DNA of 64,000 nucleotides from Candidatus Poribacteria bacterium (lineage in GTDB: Bacteria; Poribacteria; WGA-4E; WGA-3G). Every line of letters begins with the position of its first letter. Within the stretch, counting starts at the first letter, position 1. This document shows positions 18,524-28,380 of the stretch, one piece after another. The notes under the pieces are model-generated. The model had not been told where the DNA came from. It saw nothing but the letters and a program-made list of their open reading frames with translations, and searched no databases. Both the position numbers and the translations under genes were made by a program. Location of the stretch: the NCBI GenBank assembly GCA_022394755.1, contig JAGFCA010000055.1, forward strand, positions 1-64,000. The letters are read 5' to 3'.

Positions 18524-20137
18524 TTAATCATTAGGCTTTTTCTTATATCTAAAAAGAACAAAGATTCCTCCGACAACTATAATTGAATACACTCCTACAT
18601 ATACCCTTACATGTATGAACCGGGCTAAGAACAAGATTCCTATTAATAATGTTAATGCAGTTGAATATATTATAACTGTTAGACACCCAGATCCAATTTC
18701 TCCTTCTACTCTTTCTTGAGATAGAGGATGACTTAATCCTGATTGTTTAAATGTATAGATAGATAATAGTACTAACACTAAACCTGGTAATACATAAAAA
18801 ATACCATTAATACCCCATAGAAAACATGCAAATATAATACTGAATAAGGTACAGGGTAGTAAGAGGAAAATTAGGACTGTAAATTCTGCTCCCCGCCACA
18901 TATTAGATTTATTTCCATACGGTGTAATATCCAGTATCCATTTAGCCTTCCAATGTTGTGAATAACGCACCGCCTGAAGGAACCCAAGTGATAAACTAAA
19001 TCCAATAATTCCGTATAACCCAATAAATCCTGGACTTAGACCAAGTGCATAATTATATTTTATATATTCGATTGGATAAATTCCTCGAATAAAGAGTATC
19101 AGAGTCATTATAATGACGGTAATACCTTCAGCACTAAATTTTGCTGCTAATTTTTTATCTCGACGTAAATAAATCCAACATAAACTCATGCTTGCATAGG
19201 TTTCAGGATTCTTAAAGAATCTGGATAAAATACTATTTCTTATTCTCAATTTCTTCATACTTCTATTGACATTTTCTAAGAGAAACGCAAGATAACCAGA
19301 ATAGGTCTTCGCTATACTCCTAAGTGGAATCAAGACAAGTATAAGTGTTGAAACTAATGCAACGCCAGTGAGAATTATATCCCTTTGAAATCCAATTCTG
19401 TCCATTTTACTGACTACAAGGGAAACTATACTCGCAAACCAACCTATAGGTAAATAGCTTAGATATTTAACAATAGAATTATAATGCTCCTGGAATAATT
19501 CAAAAGGAATTAAATAGAAACTCAGAGGAAATAATATTGGTAAGATAAACTGTGAGGATTTCGTAACTTTTTGTAACTTCTTAATTGAATATAGTTTTGT
19601 CAGATACCCAACCAATGCAGCCATTATACCTATTGTAAAAAATCCTGATAAGAACACAACTGGCAGATAGACGAGAGGAAAAAAATAGCGTACAATTGTA
19701 AGATCTTCACCTTTGATAAAGATGCCACACACCGAAGGGAATACATTTAAACAAAATAATAGAATCACTGACGATTTTAAAATTTGTGTTAATTTTACCA
19801 TAAAATATGTCCGTGAAGATATTGGTGCATGGGCAATTACTTGATAATAAATAGGATTCAGTAGATTATCAAAATAAGGAAGGGACCACAAAGCAACAAT
19901 ACCCATTGACATTGAAACACCGATGATTGAATAAATAAACACATCAATGCCAAAGAAAACAACGAGGGATGAAAATATACTTATCAAAAAGCTAAAAGCA
20001 CAGTACAGTGCCAATGATAGTTTAGCAATACCTTGTTTTCCTTCATTTGCACGCTCTTCAAGTACTTTTTCGTTATCCAATATGAGTTTATAATGGTGTG
20101 GATTTGCCCCAAATTTAATTGCGAATTTTTCAAACAT
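18524..20137 (-). CDS. ABC-2-type transporter permease, large membrane protein
   Basis: 537 residues with about twelve to fourteen hydrophobic segments. It has no recognisable sequence signature alone, but starts one base after the stop of an ABC-2-type ATPase gene, the normal arrangement for two-component exporters of drugs, lipids or peptides. The N-terminal cytoplasmic stretch 'LDNEKVLEERANEGKQG' precedes the first helices. Charged loops contain 'YFMVKLTQILK', typical of the permease regions that contact the ATPase. Substrate is not predictable. Confidence 0.75.
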   Translation of the reverse strand: MFEKFAIKFGANPHHYKLILDNEKVLEERANEGKQGIAKLSLALYCAFSFLISIFSSLVVFFGIDVFIYSIIGVSMSMGIVALWSLPYFDNLLNPIYYQVIAHAPISSRTYFMVKLTQILKSSVILLFCLNVFPSVCGIFIKGEDLTIVRYFFPLVYLPVVFLSGFFTIGIMAALVGYLTKLYSIKKLQKVTKSSQFILPILFPLSFYLIPFELFQEHYNSIVKYLSYLPIGWFASIVSLVVSKMDRIGFQRDIILTGVALVSTLILVLIPLRSIAKTYSGYLAFLLENVNRSMKKLRIRNSILSRFFKNPETYASMSLCWIYLRRDKKLAAKFSAEGITVIIMTLILFIRGIYPIEYIKYNYALGLSPGFIGLYGIIGFSLSLGFLQAVRYSQHWKAKWILDITPYGNKSNMWRGAEFTVLIFLLLPCTLFSIIFACFLWGINGIFYVLPGLVLVLLSIYTFKQSGLSHPLSQERVEGEIGSGCLTVIIYSTALTLLIGILFLARFIHVRVYVGVYSIIVVGGIFVLFRYKKKPND

Positions 20138-20138
20138 A

Positions 20139-20909
20139 CTAATTGTTTTCAGTTATAATACGAACTGCTTCATCGGTCTTATCACTTATGCCTGTTGTCT
20201 CAGTGAGTTGAACAAATATCTCATTCAATGCATTTTGATTCGTCTGTTTTCTTAATTCCTCCACTGGGGCATCTGCAACTAACTTCCCTTCATTAATAAT
20301 TAAAATACGCGGACATAACGTTTCAGCTACTTCCAAGATATGCGTGCAATAAATAATGGTCTTTCCTAATTCCGCCAAACGATTGAGTAGATCTTTCAAA
20401 AACGTTACTGTTGTTACATCCAAATTCGTAAACGGTTCATCAAAAAGTAAGACTTCTGGATTATGAAGTAATGCCCCCATTATGAGACACTTCTGACGCA
20501 TGCCTTGTGAAAAACTACTAATTCTTTGATGAGCTTGTTCTTCCATTTCAAATAATCTGGTAAATTCAATGATTTTTCGAATAATCAATTGTTCTTCAAG
20601 ATGATATAGTCTACCTAATAATTGCAAATGCTCGATTAATGTAAGATGTTCATATAATTGTGCCTCTTCAGGTATGTAACCAACACGTTGTTTTATGTCC
20701 AATTGGTGAGTTTTTGCACCAAATCCGGCAACGTTTATATCACCCGATGTTGGTTCCAACAGACCAACTAACATCTTCAATGTAGTACTTTTGCCTGCAC
20801 CATTAGGTCCAAGATATCCAACCATTTCACCCTTATCAATTTTGAAACTGATATTGTCTATTGCTTTATTTTGTCCATATACTTTAGTTAAATTTAATAC
20901 TTCAATCAC
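20139..20909 (-). CDS. ABC-2-type transporter ATP-binding protein
   Basis: 256-residue nucleotide-binding subunit. Walker A 'GPNGAGKST' (about residues 35-43), Q-loop 'GYIPEEAQLYEHLT', signature 'SSFSQGMRQK' (SQG rather than SGG), Walker B 'VLLFDEP', and H-loop 'IYCTHIL' are all present, so it should be an active ATPase. It is CcmA/NatA-like. The start codon is GTG with AGGG 9 bases upstream. It directly precedes its permease partner (one-base gap). The 1.07-kb non-coding tract upstream must contain its promoter. Confidence 0.93.
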   Translation of the reverse strand: MIEVLNLTKVYGQNKAIDNISFKIDKGEMVGYLGPNGAGKSTTLKMLVGLLEPTSGDINVAGFGAKTHQLDIKQRVGYIPEEAQLYEHLTLIEHLQLLGRLYHLEEQLIIRKIIEFTRLFEMEEQAHQRISSFSQGMRQKCLIMGALLHNPEVLLFDEPFTNLDVTTVTFLKDLLNRLAELGKTIIYCTHILEVAETLCPRILIINEGKLVADAPVEELRKQTNQNALNEIFVQLTETTGISDKTDEAVRIITENN

Positions 20910-21095
20910 TTCTTTATTCCCTGTGTATTTTTAATTAATTGGAAAATAACAATATATATCTTATATCATAAATATACATAAGTTTCCACAATTGGATCTA
21001 CACGGGTACGTACAGTTTTCGACATTTTATGCACGAAAATCTAATTGCAAGAAAGATTTTTGGATAATATAAAGGGTAGCCTCAGGGAACCCCCG

Positions 21096-21149
21096 GGAAT
21101 ACCCTACCGCATTCATACCCGAGGAATGCCCTACCGCATTCATACCGTT
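21096..21149. repeat. 27-base tandem duplication
   Basis: Two adjacent units (21096-21122 and 21123-21149), 23 of 27 bases identical, with the shared core CCCTACCGCATTCATACC. The patch is much richer in G+C than its surroundings. AGGGTA at 21073-21078 and TACCCT at 21100-21105 can pair around it, so the left part may form a hairpin. Confidence 0.8.
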
Positions 21150-21180
21150 GATTCCTGATTCCTGATTCTTGATTCTGATT
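21150..21180. repeat. GATTCCT short tandem repeat
   Basis: Five degenerating units in a row: GATTCCT, GATTCCT, GATTCTT, GATTCT, GATT. They abut the 27-base duplication. This looks like slippage-grown sequence; no gene reads through it. Confidence 0.8.
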
Positions 21181-21680
21181 TGAGGGTGAAATGTGTGAAA
21201 TCCTATTCAGATTGGGGGATCAGACAATAAATGTAGCAAGACCGTTTATCCGCCTAATCCTGTATCATCCGAGATTCTGACATAAGGAGCGATAGTAGTC
21301 GACTATCAGAATTTCAAATAACAACATGCATAATACATAGAAATAAAATGAAGAAAATAAATTACAAAGCAACTAATACCATATAGATAAATACATATTG
21401 ACATAATAATAAATACACGTTACAATACCATATATAGGTTTAATATAATACATAGTAGCAAAATAAAGTATATAATAATCTAATCCAATAATCTGATTTT
21501 TACAGGAGTGAATCTGCCCATAAATAGTATGTTATGAGAATAATAATAGTAAAAACAGAATACTCGCTCATCAAGGAAAACTACAAAATTGTTACTTTTT
21601 TCAAATTTTAGAATTAGAGGTTTAATTCGCTACAAACCCAGACAGGGACTAATAGGAAAGGCAGTGTAATAACGATATAC

Positions 21681-21714
21681 AATCCTACACTTTGTAGGAA
21701 AAGTGTAACATTTT
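21681..21714. repeat. 34-base hairpin repeat, copy 2
   Basis: Exact match to 328-361 on the same strand, 21 kb away, again in a long non-coding tract. The same two alternative stems are present. After the longer stem only four T follow before CTC, so terminator function is weaker here than in copy 1. Confidence 0.85.
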
Positions 21715-21983
21715 CTCATACATCTAATAAAATGTACTAAAGTGGAAAAACGATAGAATTATCTTAATAATGAAATAGCTTAGATTTAATACTACTGTAA
21801 ACTGTATACTGAATACAAATCACTGTAATCTATAAAATATACACATGGAAAATAGGATATTTTTGCAAAAACTTTACATACCTCTTTTATTGTCATCTTG
21901 AAAAATAGCATTAGGTATGGTAATATAGAGAATGAAAAATTAGAGTTTATAATTATTGTAAGAAAGATATTGGATTACAAGAA

Positions 21984-24887
21984 ATGTCACACAAATTAGT
22001 TATATTTTTATTACTCAGTATTGGATTGACTTGGAATATAACCGGTTTCTGTCAAATACCACAAGAAACTGGAGAGCCATCTCAACAACCAAATCAGAAA
22101 ATTTCAACTACTGGTCTTACATCTAAAATATCAGGAAAAATTGTATGGGATGGATTTGATCTTTCACATACAAATGTATCTGTATATCGGGATGATAAGT
22201 TAAGAGAACTTTATACAAGTGGTCTATCTCTATCTTCTACTGGTACTTTCGAATTGAATGTTGAGCCAGGTAGATATTTTATTGTTGCTTATGTTGATCT
22301 TGATAGTTCAGGGAAATTTGATGAAGGGGATGGTTATGGAGTGTTAGGAATCTCTAATTGGGAAGATGAATCACAAAAACACCAGTCAATTGATGTTGGC
22401 AGTAATACAGAATTGAAAAACATACAAATTCCTATCACGGCAAGACTCCAACGTATAAACAAAAACCAGAAATTGGTCGCAGCTTCGTTATATCAACCAA
22501 GTGAATTTCAACAATTTAAGACTGATCTAAGCAAAGCGACATCTGGATGTCGAGGTATACTAAAATCTGATTTAAACATCACAGATGAAAATCAACAGAT
22601 AATTATTCTTGCATATACTGATACTTCATGGAAATATAGAGCAGGAATTTCAATTGTAGACAAAGAAACCGCAACATGGGAACTTCGATTAAAGCCAGGA
22701 AAATACTACTTGATGGCAATTTATGACAGAAATTCAAGTAATAGACTTGATAATGGTGACGTATTCGGTTTTTATGGGGTACCAGATATAAAAAAACAGG
22801 GGGCGTTTCCTGTTCCAGTATTAATTCAACGAAACACATTTACTGAAAACTTACAAATAGTTGCTAATGCTATATATGATACAAAACCTAAATTGGATTT
22901 AACAAAAGACAGTGCTATCATTGCTGGACGTGTATTGCCGATACCTGAACCTGATAAAGAAATTCGTGTTGAGGTTTATACAACTTCGGCACTTGTAAAT
23001 CCAGTTGCAAGCGGGATTGTTGATGAGGAAGGGAGATTCAACTTTAAATTACCAATTGGTGGATATTACATAATTGCAAATCATGATAGAGATGGGGATG
23101 GACGATATAGTAAAGGAGATTCTCTTGGCGGATGGGGAACAAATTCCATTTCTACAATTCCTCCAAAATTAATCGTTCTTGAAGATGGTGAAACAAGAAC
23201 CATCAATATCCAGATGAGTGCACAATATGATTCTAATGGACAACTCACTGATATAACTGTATCTGATGAACAATTCTTACCAGGCAATTTTGGTGCAAAT
23301 GGACTAACAGTAGAAAATCCTGAAGAGACAATTGGAAGTATTACAGGAAAAATAACCTCATTTTTTTCTAATTCACAAATCTCTAAGACTGATCAGGATA
23401 AGAATACAAACAGTGATGTACCAACTCCTGACGGTATATTGAGTATTTCTACATCACCAAAATTCCGTAATCCAACTTGGATGCCGCTTTTTTTAGACGA
23501 AAATGGAACTTTTCTTGTAGATGTTCAACCTGGAAAATACTATGTTATGGCTGTAGTTGATATAAACAATGATGGTCAATCTGGAACATCAGATGGTATT
23601 GGGATATTTGGTACACACCAACCCGTCAGGGGAAATCCAGCAACTATTACAGTTTTTCCTGGAAAAACAACATCACATGTAGATATTGATATCATGGCTT
23701 CCTATGTAGATGAAAAAGGGACAATGGCGGAAATATCAGATGGGGGTCAATGGAATTTAGCCATGATGTATGGAGAACCTGAGGATATATTTAAATATAC
23801 TCAGAATGGAAAATCCATTGAAGAATGGATGTATTGGACAAGAGGATTAGGTTTTACTTTTGAAGCAGATGGAGCTGGATGGAAACTGAAAGATAAAAAT
23901 GAGTTTAAGCCTAATGCCGATATGCTAAGACAAGATATAAGTAATCCTGAACTTGAAAATACGGCAATCAGCAGCAAAATACAGGATAACCCTGAGAATC
24001 TCAACACAACAAACTTCTCCCTTGCTACAGATAAGGTGTCAATTTTCTTCAGTCATGATGGTGTCTTATGGAGAATTGCTCCTTCAACTGGATTAATTCA
24101 ATCAGATAATAAGCCGAATGGTGATGAACTTATCAGACTCATAGATTCAAGAGTTGCCCCGCTTGGTGCAGGTTACAATCCTTCAGTATCTGAAAATGGT
24201 GCATTGGTTTATCATGATCACGATAACAATGTAATTCTTCAAGATGTAAATACAGGGAATAGAACAATTCTGTTAGATAATCGTGAACTTGCTCAGGAAG
24301 TAACAATTTCTCCTGATGGAGAATATATTGCATATTCTTTCTCAGAGAATCCTGAACGTAGTCGTATACTGATACGGCATCTTCGTACAGATAAGGTCTT
24401 CCAAATTCCATCGACTGCCATGGAAATGACTAACCCATCCTGGAGAAGAGACGGACAATTAATTGCCTATGCTACTGCTGGCACTATTGAGAATCCGATT
24501 TCACAAGAGAACCGAAATATTTATGCTTACGACCAAGCTAATAATAGAATTGAACCAGTGGTTATTACTCCAGCAGATGATGCTGAGCCAGCATGGCATC
24601 CATCTGAAATCAATACAATGGCATTTTCAAGAAGTGAAGATGGTAATATACGCCAAATTTGGTTGGTAACATATTCATCGGATGGAAAACCTACAGAGAG
24701 ACAAATTACTAATATGGGTGGTAGTAAACCTGTATGGGTTCCTTCTAATGGAAGTTGGATCATATATGAAAATAACGGACAACTATGGACCGTTGATATT
24801 AACAATCCTGGCAGTGAATCTCCGCTAATGAGTAATGGTAAAGTAGTATTTGGTTATCAACCAGCAGCTATTGCACCGGAGAAGTAG
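21984..24887 (+). CDS. Large secreted protein: four calcium-loop beta-sandwich repeats plus TolB-like propeller
   Basis: 967 residues with a signal peptide (hydrophobic to about residue 23). Four domains each end in a motif of the form PG[KR]YY-hydrophobic-DxDxDG...GDxxGxxG, first at residues 95-123 ('PGRYFIVAYVDLDSSGKFDE'), then near 225, 360 and 510; the Asp-rich loops look like EF-hand/dockerin-style calcium sites within a carboxypeptidase-regulatory-like sandwich. The last ~300 residues have TolB/WD40-like propeller blades ('ISPDGEYIAYSFSENPERS', 'MTNPSWRRDGQLIAYATAG'). No catalytic motif is seen. Probably a periplasmic or surface scaffold. It is followed after four bases by another secreted protein and heads the 21984-30722 cluster. 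Confidence 0.75.
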   Translation: MSHKLVIFLLLSIGLTWNITGFCQIPQETGEPSQQPNQKISTTGLTSKISGKIVWDGFDLSHTNVSVYRDDKLRELYTSGLSLSSTGTFELNVEPGRYFIVAYVDLDSSGKFDEGDGYGVLGISNWEDESQKHQSIDVGSNTELKNIQIPITARLQRINKNQKLVAASLYQPSEFQQFKTDLSKATSGCRGILKSDLNITDENQQIIILAYTDTSWKYRAGISIVDKETATWELRLKPGKYYLMAIYDRNSSNRLDNGDVFGFYGVPDIKKQGAFPVPVLIQRNTFTENLQIVANAIYDTKPKLDLTKDSAIIAGRVLPIPEPDKEIRVEVYTTSALVNPVASGIVDEEGRFNFKLPIGGYYIIANHDRDGDGRYSKGDSLGGWGTNSISTIPPKLIVLEDGETRTINIQMSAQYDSNGQLTDITVSDEQFLPGNFGANGLTVENPEETIGSITGKITSFFSNSQISKTDQDKNTNSDVPTPDGILSISTSPKFRNPTWMPLFLDENGTFLVDVQPGKYYVMAVVDINNDGQSGTSDGIGIFGTHQPVRGNPATITVFPGKTTSHVDIDIMASYVDEKGTMAEISDGGQWNLAMMYGEPEDIFKYTQNGKSIEEWMYWTRGLGFTFEADGAGWKLKDKNEFKPNADMLRQDISNPELENTAISSKIQDNPENLNTTNFSLATDKVSIFFSHDGVLWRIAPSTGLIQSDNKPNGDELIRLIDSRVAPLGAGYNPSVSENGALVYHDHDNNVILQDVNTGNRTILLDNRELAQEVTISPDGEYIAYSFSENPERSRILIRHLRTDKVFQIPSTAMEMTNPSWRRDGQLIAYATAGTIENPISQENRNIYAYDQANNRIEPVVITPADDAEPAWHPSEINTMAFSRSEDGNIRQIWLVTYSSDGKPTERQITNMGGSKPVWVPSNGSWIIYENNGQLWTVDINNPGSESPLMSNGKVVFGYQPAAIAPEK

Positions 24888-24891
24888 TATC

Positions 24892-26205
24892 GTGTTAAGA
24901 AATAAACTCCAAATCTTATTTCTTTCTTCCTATATCTTTCTTTTTTCTTTTTTATCTATTGGATCAGCGCAATTCTTGTTAGTGCCAATGGATAACATAC
25001 AGACAAACCATCTTAAGGCGTATGGATTAACTTATTGGGCATTAGAAGTACCACGTGAGTATACCTGTTTTTGGTGGTTGAATTATCGTGGGGGTTCCTT
25101 CGTACTACCTAATGTACAAAATGTCCAAATACGTGCTGTACAAATGGGAGTAACTGTGGAGACCATGTCTGGTGCTGAATACCAATCAATTAAAGATACT
25201 GTAATACAATCAGGTAATATGGATGAAATCCTATTAGAAAAAGCACCTAAAATTGCAGTCTATGCACCTCCAGAGAATTCTCCATATCAAGATCCATGGG
25301 ATGATGCAGTGAAAATTGCCTTAGATTATGCAGATATCCCTTATGACCAAATTTGGGATTCAGATGTACAAGCTGGTTTTTTACAGGTGAAAGAATACGA
25401 CTGGTTACATTTACATCATGAAGATTTTACGGGGCAACATGGAAAGTTCCATGCTTCCTTTTCAAGACAGGTTTGGTATCAACAACGTATTGCTCTTTTT
25501 GAAGAAGCAGCCTCTGAATCAGGTTTTAAAAGAGTACCGAGACATAAAGGACAGACTGCTTTAGATATTGCTGATTATGTTGCAAATGGTGGCTTTATTT
25601 TTGCTATGTGTTCAGCCCCTGAAACATTAGATATTGCATTAGCTACTAAAGGAGGGGAAATTGATATTGTTGATCCTGTGTTAGACGCATCCCCATTGGC
25701 ACCTGACTTCCATGAGAAATTGGATTATGAAAATACCTTTGCTTTTGAGAATTTTACGCTCTATCCAAATCCAAATAGGTATGAATTTTCTGATATTGAT
25801 AATCCAAACCCTGAACGGAGTCAACAGACTGGTGTAGAAGATTTTCAACTGTTCGAATTTTCTGCTAAACATGATCCTATTCCTACAATGTTAACTCAAA
25901 ACCATGTTTCAGAAGTTCCAGGATTTCTTGGACAAACTACCTCATTTAACTTAGATAGAATCAATCCTTCTATAACTATATTAGCTAAAATTGAAGGGAC
26001 AAACTATGCAAAGTATATTCACGGTTCTTTAGGAAAGGGTACATTTACATTCTTGGGTGGACATGATCCAGAGGATTACCGGCATCTTGTCGGTGAAGGT
26101 AAAATACCTACGAATTTAGATTTACATAAACACTCACCCGGTTATCGGCTAATCTTAAATAACATACTTTTTCCTGCCGCTCGTAAAAAACCACAAAAAA
26201 CTTAA
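24892..26205 (+). CDS. Secreted protein of unknown function with amidotransferase-like fold hint
   Basis: 437 residues from a GTG at 24892, chosen because GGAG lies 10 bases upstream and the protein then starts with a proper signal peptide ending near 'SIGSAQ'. The mature part begins 'LLVPMDNIQTNHLKAYGLTY' and continues with Trp-rich 'FWWLNYRGGSFVLP'. 'KIAVYAPPE' and 'YVANGGFIFAMCSAPETLDI' resemble strands of class I glutamine-amidotransferase-like folds, with a Cys at the nucleophile-elbow-like position; this is a weak structural hint. I recall related proteins being labelled asparagine synthetase B in some bacterial genomes, but none of that enzyme's domains are visible. It is translationally close to the upstream gene. 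Confidence 0.6.
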   Translation: MLRNKLQILFLSSYIFLFSFLSIGSAQFLLVPMDNIQTNHLKAYGLTYWALEVPREYTCFWWLNYRGGSFVLPNVQNVQIRAVQMGVTVETMSGAEYQSIKDTVIQSGNMDEILLEKAPKIAVYAPPENSPYQDPWDDAVKIALDYADIPYDQIWDSDVQAGFLQVKEYDWLHLHHEDFTGQHGKFHASFSRQVWYQQRIALFEEAASESGFKRVPRHKGQTALDIADYVANGGFIFAMCSAPETLDIALATKGGEIDIVDPVLDASPLAPDFHEKLDYENTFAFENFTLYPNPNRYEFSDIDNPNPERSQQTGVEDFQLFEFSAKHDPIPTMLTQNHVSEVPGFLGQTTSFNLDRINPSITILAKIEGTNYAKYIHGSLGKGTFTFLGGHDPEDYRHLVGEGKIPTNLDLHKHSPGYRLILNNILFPAARKKPQKT

Positions 26206-26274
26206 GCTCTCGCTTTTATTAATTCACTCATATCAAATACCAATTATAACTGAACATATTGAGTTACTAAGACA

Positions 26275-28380
26275 ATGAAAGCAACACTCGCGACTTGCAA
26301 CCTCAATCAATGGGCACTTGATTTCGATGGAAATTATGATCGTATAATTGAATCAATAAAACAAGCAAAAGCAAAAGGTGCCAGGTATCGACTTGGATCA
26401 GAGCTTGAAATTACCGGTTATTCCTGTGAGGATCATTTTCTTGAAGAAGACACACTTCAACATAGTTGGGAATCACTTGAAAAAATTATAAACTCTGGTC
26501 ATACTGATGATATTCTATGTGATATCGGTATGCCTGTGATGTACCAAAGCGTTAGATATAATTGTCGAGTGTATGTCTGTAATGGTGAAATTCTACTCAT
26601 ACGACCAAAAATGGTCTTAGCAACAGAAGGAAATTATCGTGAACCAAGATGGTTTGTTCCTTGGCAAAAAGGATGGACAACTGAGGATTATCGTTTACCT
26701 TTAGAATTACAGGAAATCACTAAACAGACGACAGTGCCAATCGGATGTGCTGTAATTGAAACACAGGATACTGTCATTGCTTCCGAAACCTGTGAGGAAT
26801 TATTTGCTCCTTTCTCTCCACATACCGAATTAGCTGCGAACGGGGTAGAGATAATATCAAACGGTTCAGGATCACATCACGAATTACGAAAACTTGATAC
26901 ACGTCTGTCTTTGATTCAAAATGCGACTGAAAAATGCGGCGGCGTCTATTTATATGCTAATCAGCAAGGTTGTGATGGTGGTCGGCTCTATTTTGATGGA
27001 TGTGCAGCTATTATACAAAATGGACATATTCTTTCACAAGGTTCTCAGTTTTCTATTAACGAAATTGAAGTTGTTACTGCAACTGTCAATTTATCTGATG
27101 TTCGTTCCTATCGTGGTTCCCGAATGAGCGGTGCTGTTCAAACAAGTCGTGCCATCACTATACCACGCATTTATGTAAATTTTAATATCTCAGACACAAA
27201 AAACACAAACCTTACTATACCTAAAAAACGACCCAATACACACATTCCAGAAGAAGAAATAGCATATGGTCCGGCATGTTGGTTGTGGGATTATCTGCGA
27301 AGGTCAGATGCTGCAGGATATTTCATCCCGTTATCTGGTGGTTCGGATAGTGGTGCTGTAGCAACTATAGTTGGGTCTATGTGCCAAATCATAGCAAAAG
27401 CAATTATTGATGGTAATCCACAGGTGACTAAAGATATTCAGAGAATGTTTGGTGAAGATTTCATAATGAAAATCAAAGATACTTCTCAAGATATTATGCA
27501 TACCTCACAATATATAGCAAATCACTTATTGTACACTTGTTATATGGGTACATCCAATAGTTCAAGAGAAACTCGTCAACGTGCTAAACAGTTAGCAAGT
27601 GAAATTGGAAGTTACCATCTTAATATAAATATCGATTCTTTGGTTACTAATCTTAGAAAACTTTTTAGTAATATTACAGGTAAAACTCCACAATATAAGA
27701 CTGAAGGTGGTAGTATAGTAGAAAATAAGGCTCTTCAAAACATACAAGCACGCCTACGTATGGTCATAAGCTATCTTTTCGCACAGACATTGCCCTGGGT
27801 CCGAAATAGAAAAGGAACATTGCTTGTCCTTGGTACAGGTAACGTTGATGAAGCTTTAAGAGGTTATTTAACAAAATATGATTGTAGTAGTGCAGATATC
27901 AATCCTATTGGGGGAATAAGTAAGACCGACCTTCGTAGTTTTCTTAGATGGGCACAAGAGAATTTAGGATATACAAGTCTTGAGAATATACTTGAAGCAC
28001 CTCCAACTGCTGAATTGGAACCAATAACTGAAACTTATACTCAAACTGATGAAAAAGACATGGGAATGACATATGATGAGTTGTGTCGGTTCGGTCAACT
28101 TCGTAAAGTTGATAGATGTGGTCCAGTTAGTATGTTTGAGAAACTCGTTGAGGAATGGAATCATATTTCTCCTACACAGGTCGCTGAAAAAGTAAAACAC
28201 TTTTTCATACATTACTCAATAAATCGACACAAGATGACCACATTAACCCCCTCCTATCATGCCGAATCATATTCTCCTGATGATAATCGATTTGACCTAC
28301 GCCAATTCTTATATAATACTCGATGGAACAGACAATTCAATAAGATAGATAAATTGGTTATGGAGATTGAGGAGAAATGA
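26275..28380 (+). CDS. nadE: Glutamine-dependent NAD+ synthetase, eukaryote-type
   Basis: 701 residues, close to the ~700 of yeast and human NAD synthetase. The N-terminal nitrilase-fold glutaminase has Glu45 ('LGSELEITGYS'), Lys112 ('IRPKMVLATEGNYRE') and Cys173 ('ASETCEELF'). The C-terminal synthetase has the PP-loop 'PLSGGSDSGA' (354-359), then 'GTSNSSRETRQRAKQLA' and 'GTGNVDEALRGYLTKYDCSS'. It converts nicotinate adenine dinucleotide to NAD+ using glutamine and ATP. The residue pattern around all three catalytic sites is that of the eukaryotic branch. Its stop overlaps the next start (ATGA). Confidence 0.95.
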   Translation: MKATLATCNLNQWALDFDGNYDRIIESIKQAKAKGARYRLGSELEITGYSCEDHFLEEDTLQHSWESLEKIINSGHTDDILCDIGMPVMYQSVRYNCRVYVCNGEILLIRPKMVLATEGNYREPRWFVPWQKGWTTEDYRLPLELQEITKQTTVPIGCAVIETQDTVIASETCEELFAPFSPHTELAANGVEIISNGSGSHHELRKLDTRLSLIQNATEKCGGVYLYANQQGCDGGRLYFDGCAAIIQNGHILSQGSQFSINEIEVVTATVNLSDVRSYRGSRMSGAVQTSRAITIPRIYVNFNISDTKNTNLTIPKKRPNTHIPEEEIAYGPACWLWDYLRRSDAAGYFIPLSGGSDSGAVATIVGSMCQIIAKAIIDGNPQVTKDIQRMFGEDFIMKIKDTSQDIMHTSQYIANHLLYTCYMGTSNSSRETRQRAKQLASEIGSYHLNINIDSLVTNLRKLFSNITGKTPQYKTEGGSIVENKALQNIQARLRMVISYLFAQTLPWVRNRKGTLLVLGTGNVDEALRGYLTKYDCSSADINPIGGISKTDLRSFLRWAQENLGYTSLENILEAPPTAELEPITETYTQTDEKDMGMTYDELCRFGQLRKVDRCGPVSMFEKLVEEWNHISPTQVAEKVKHFFIHYSINRHKMTTLTPSYHAESYSPDDNRFDLRQFLYNTRWNRQFNKIDKLVMEIEEK

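Larger units (their letters stand above)
20910..21983. other. Long non-coding tract with several repeat types
   Basis: No open frame with coding character. It holds a GC-rich island (about 21073-21182) with a 27-base tandem duplication and a run of GATTC heptamers, a small inverted repeat GATAGT/ACTATC at 21291-21307, a strongly AT-rich middle, and the second copy of the 34-base hairpin repeat. It separates the divergent ABC exporter operon and the 967-residue surface protein, so both promoters must lie here, but I cannot place them with confidence. Confidence 0.7.

Noticed and set aside
21641-21720. tRNA or small structured RNA gene around the 34-base repeat
   Set aside because: No T-loop or anticodon-arm pattern; only the short hairpins can be supported.
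24892-26205. Asparagine synthetase B label for the secreted protein
   Set aside because: No N-terminal Cys glutaminase, no PP-loop and a signal peptide is present; the label seems unfounded.
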